Shown here: positions 7,174-7,889 of the stretch, piece by piece
Numbering within the stretch: position 1 is the first letter of the stretch
Layout of the letters: every line of letters begins with the position of its first letter
Notes under the pieces: generated by a model
The model's input: only the letters and a program-made list of their open reading frames with translations
The model's database searches: none
What the model was told of the DNA's origin: nothing
Source of the DNA: an uncultured Eubacterium sp.
Lineage (GTDB): Bacteria > Bacillota > Clostridia > Peptostreptococcales > Anaerovoracaceae
Assembly: GCA_937966095.1 (NCBI GenBank)
Contig: CALCKF010000080.1
Location: 1-7,889, forward strand
Length of the DNA: 7,889 nucleotides
Direction of reading: 5' to 3'
Position numbers and translations under genes: made by a program

Positions 7174-7190
7174 GATATCCGCCTTTCATA

Positions 7191-7210
7191 TGTACTGGAT
7201 ATATTGTACA
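7191..7210. promoter_or_regulatory. Palindrome TGTAC-N10-GTACA in front of rnr
   Basis: A perfect inverted repeat of TGTAC (7191-7195) and GTACA (7206-7210) with a 10-base spacer lies just upstream of the rnr ribosome binding site. On the minus strand it includes TACAAT (7208-7203), a candidate -10 box for rnr, but the matching -35 position falls in the stem-loop and is poor (TGGCGC). It may be an operator over the rnr promoter; the symmetry is seen, the function is inferred. Confidence 0.35.
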
Positions 7211-7248
7211 GTATAAAAGGTGGCAGCGCCACCTTTTATACTGCAATA
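7202..7248 (-). terminator. Strong stem-loop after the lipoprotein gene, probable terminator
   Basis: A 16-base arm CAGTATAAAAGGTGGC (7209-7224) and its exact complement (7228-7243) enclose a three-base loop AGC. After a two-base bulge (7207-7208), TATTG (7202-7206) pairs with CAATA (7244-7248), giving about 21 base pairs. The core is GGTGGC/GCCACC with an A-run on one side and TTTTATA on the other, so it can act as an intrinsic terminator in either direction. It abuts the stop codon of the lipoprotein gene and stands 29 bases before the rnr start, so it most likely separates the two transcripts, with some read-through possible. Confidence 0.75.
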
Positions 7249-7521
7249 CTAATTGTTGTTATTTGTCGCTTTTGTGGAATCTTTTCCGTCAACGGCATCT
7301 TCCACATCATCGATGGCATCTTTGGCATCATCAGCCATGTCTTCAGTCACCGATCCATCCTTATCTTTACTCTTATCTTCATTTTTATCCATTGTCTCTT
7401 CTGTCACGGTTCCGTTGTCAGTGTCGTTCATGTTCATGTCACTATCATCAGAGCCGCATCCGGCAAAAGCAAAGAGCGATATACAGAGTACTGCTGCCAT
7501 AAACATCCTGATTTTTTTCAT
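7249..7521 (-). CDS. Small acidic secreted lipoprotein of unknown function
   Basis: This 90-residue protein begins with a classic lipoprotein signal peptide: positive MKKIR, a hydrophobic core (about residues 6-20) and the lipobox FAGC with C22 as the predicted lipidated residue. The mature part, 68 residues, is highly polar, with 23 acidic and 7 lysine residues by count. It has a Ser/Asp/Asn-rich N-terminal linker, a short predicted helix with repeated Asp pairs (about residues 65-80, DDAKDAIDDVEDAV) and an NNNN end. No enzyme motif is visible. The ribosome site is strong and doubled, AGGAGAGGAGA on the minus strand (7538-7528), six bases from the ATG. The gene lies between hppA and rnr on the same strand with a stem-loop on each side, so it is probably its own transcription unit. 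It may sit on the outer face of the membrane; cation binding by its acidic tail is speculation. I do not recognise the family. Confidence 0.8.
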   Translation of the reverse strand: MKKIRMFMAAVLCISLFAFAGCGSDDSDMNMNDTDNGTVTEETMDKNEDKSKDKDGSVTEDMADDAKDAIDDVEDAVDGKDSTKATNNNN

Positions 7522-7631
7522 TTAATTTCTCCTCTCCTCTTATTTTTCTTTTTTATTATCTGTAATTTAAAATAAAATATTTAAAAAGGAGAATTCCAAG
7601 TTTTTCAAAATTTTTATAATATCAATAAAAC
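7522..7631. other. AT-rich spacer upstream of the lipoprotein gene
   Basis: This spacer between the hppA terminator and the lipoprotein start is very AT-rich. It carries the lipoprotein ribosome site at its left end. On the minus strand TTGAAA followed after 18 bases by TTAAAT is a weak promoter candidate. Nothing else with gene-like properties is visible. Confidence 0.4.
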
Positions 7632-7659
7632 ACGACCGGCAAGTATATCTGCCGGTCGT
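7632..7659 (-). terminator. Intrinsic terminator of hppA
   Basis: The arms ACGACCGGCA (7632-7641) and TGCCGGTCGT (7650-7659) are perfect complements over 10 GC-rich base pairs, with an eight-base loop. On the minus strand the stem is followed by GTTTTATTG, a short T-run. It lies 27 bases after the hppA stop codon, in the place expected for that gene's terminator. Confidence 0.85.
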
Positions 7660-7686
7660 ATTTATCAAATTCCAAAATTTTTATAT

Positions 7687-7889
7687 CTAGAATATCATGT
7701 TGATGAGCCCGCCTATCTGCACGAAAACAGGTGCAAATACCAAAGATACTATGGTCATCAGCTTGATAAGGATATTTATCGAAGGACCAGAAGTATCTTT
7801 GAACGGATCTCCGACTGTATCTCCTACAACTGCAGCCTTATGAGAATCCGAACCTTTACCGCCGAAATGTCCCTCTTCGATGTATTTCT
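7687..7889 (-). CDS. hppA: Membrane-bound ion-pumping pyrophosphatase, C-terminal end (runs off the right edge)
   Basis: The minus strand is open from the right edge to a TAG at 7689-7687, giving the last 67 residues. The stretch HKAAVVGDTVGDPFKDTSGP followed by SINILIKLM is a hallmark of the C-terminal region of membrane pyrophosphatases: the Asp/Lys residues of GDTVGDPFKDT bind magnesium pyrophosphate near the membrane surface, and SINILIKLM opens a transmembrane helix. A last hydrophobic helix ends the protein at GGLINMIF. These single-chain enzymes hydrolyse cytosolic pyrophosphate and pump H+ or Na+ out of the cell. The residues that separate K+-dependent from K+-independent and Na+ from H+ pumps lie outside the window, so the coupling ion is unknown. 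Terminators isolate it from the genes to its left. Confidence 0.93.
   Translation of the reverse strand, partial: KYIEEGHFGGKGSDSHKAAVVGDTVGDPFKDTSGPSINILIKLMTIVSLVFAPVFVQIGGLINMIF

Noticed and set aside
7193..7213. LexA (SOS) box of the TACTG-N10-CAGTA type before rnr
   Set aside because: The sequence has TACTG and CAGTA, but they are separated by 11 bases, one more than the gammaproteobacterial box, and the inner CTGT half is CTGG. Firmicute LexA boxes look different, so this is probably chance within the other palindrome.
6740..7216. Plus-strand open frame of 158 codons across the start of rnr
   Set aside because: It lies opposite the conserved cold-shock domains of RNase R, has no ribosome site and encodes a low-complexity Ser/Leu-rich chain typical of an antisense shadow.
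7253..7525. Plus-strand open frame of 90 codons rich in Ser and Phe
   Set aside because: It is the mirror of the lipoprotein gene. The minus strand has the signal peptide, lipobox and strong ribosome site; the plus frame has none of these.

Overview
The window looks like a chromosomal stretch from a low-to-mid GC Firmicute of the class Clostridia. This is inferred from strong purine-rich Shine-Dalgarno sites, ATA/AGA-rich codon use, a TrkA/TrkH potassium system, an RNase R and a membrane pyrophosphatase. The sequence alone does not fix the genus. There is no phage, transposon, CRISPR array, tRNA or rRNA in it.

Layout. Bases 1-242 (minus strand) hold the start of a metallo-beta-lactamase-fold hydrolase that runs off the left edge. 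A 139-base divergent control region (243-381) carries back-to-back promoters. The plus-strand block 382-4714 is a tight potassium-uptake operon: trkA, then two different full-length trkH genes, with gaps of only 11 and 17 bases. A small two-CBS-domain protein (4794-5246) follows after a spacer containing a symmetric AT-rich dyad; its real start is most likely 4794, not 4782. Its 3' end overlaps the 3' end of a convergent minus-strand rnr gene (5224-7173) by 23 bases. Upstream of rnr on the same strand are a very strong stem-loop (7202-7248), a small acidic lipoprotein gene (7249-7521), an intrinsic terminator (7632-7659) and the C-terminus of a membrane-bound ion-pumping pyrophosphatase, hppA (7687 to the right edge).

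How the genes fit together. TrkA is a cytosolic ring protein with two nucleotide-binding RCK units that gates the TrkH membrane channel. Here one trkA serves two trkH paralogues. The first has an ordinary filter and gating loop. The second keeps the filter glycines but has changed neighbours (including two cysteines) and a changed gating loop. This raises the possibility of a mixed TrkH dimer or of two channels with different ion preference under one regulator. The CBS protein next door is a plausible nucleotide sensor but its link to potassium is only by position. The pyrophosphatase at the other edge is another ion-energetics gene, separated by two terminators, so no common operon is implied.

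The most distinctive points are the tandem unequal TrkH pair, the CBS/rnr tail-to-tail overlap, the RNase R that lacks the usual N-terminal helix-turn-helix domain (an in-frame stop five codons upstream excludes an extension), and the strong stem-loop plus palindrome in front of rnr. None of these amounts to a clearly new biological system.
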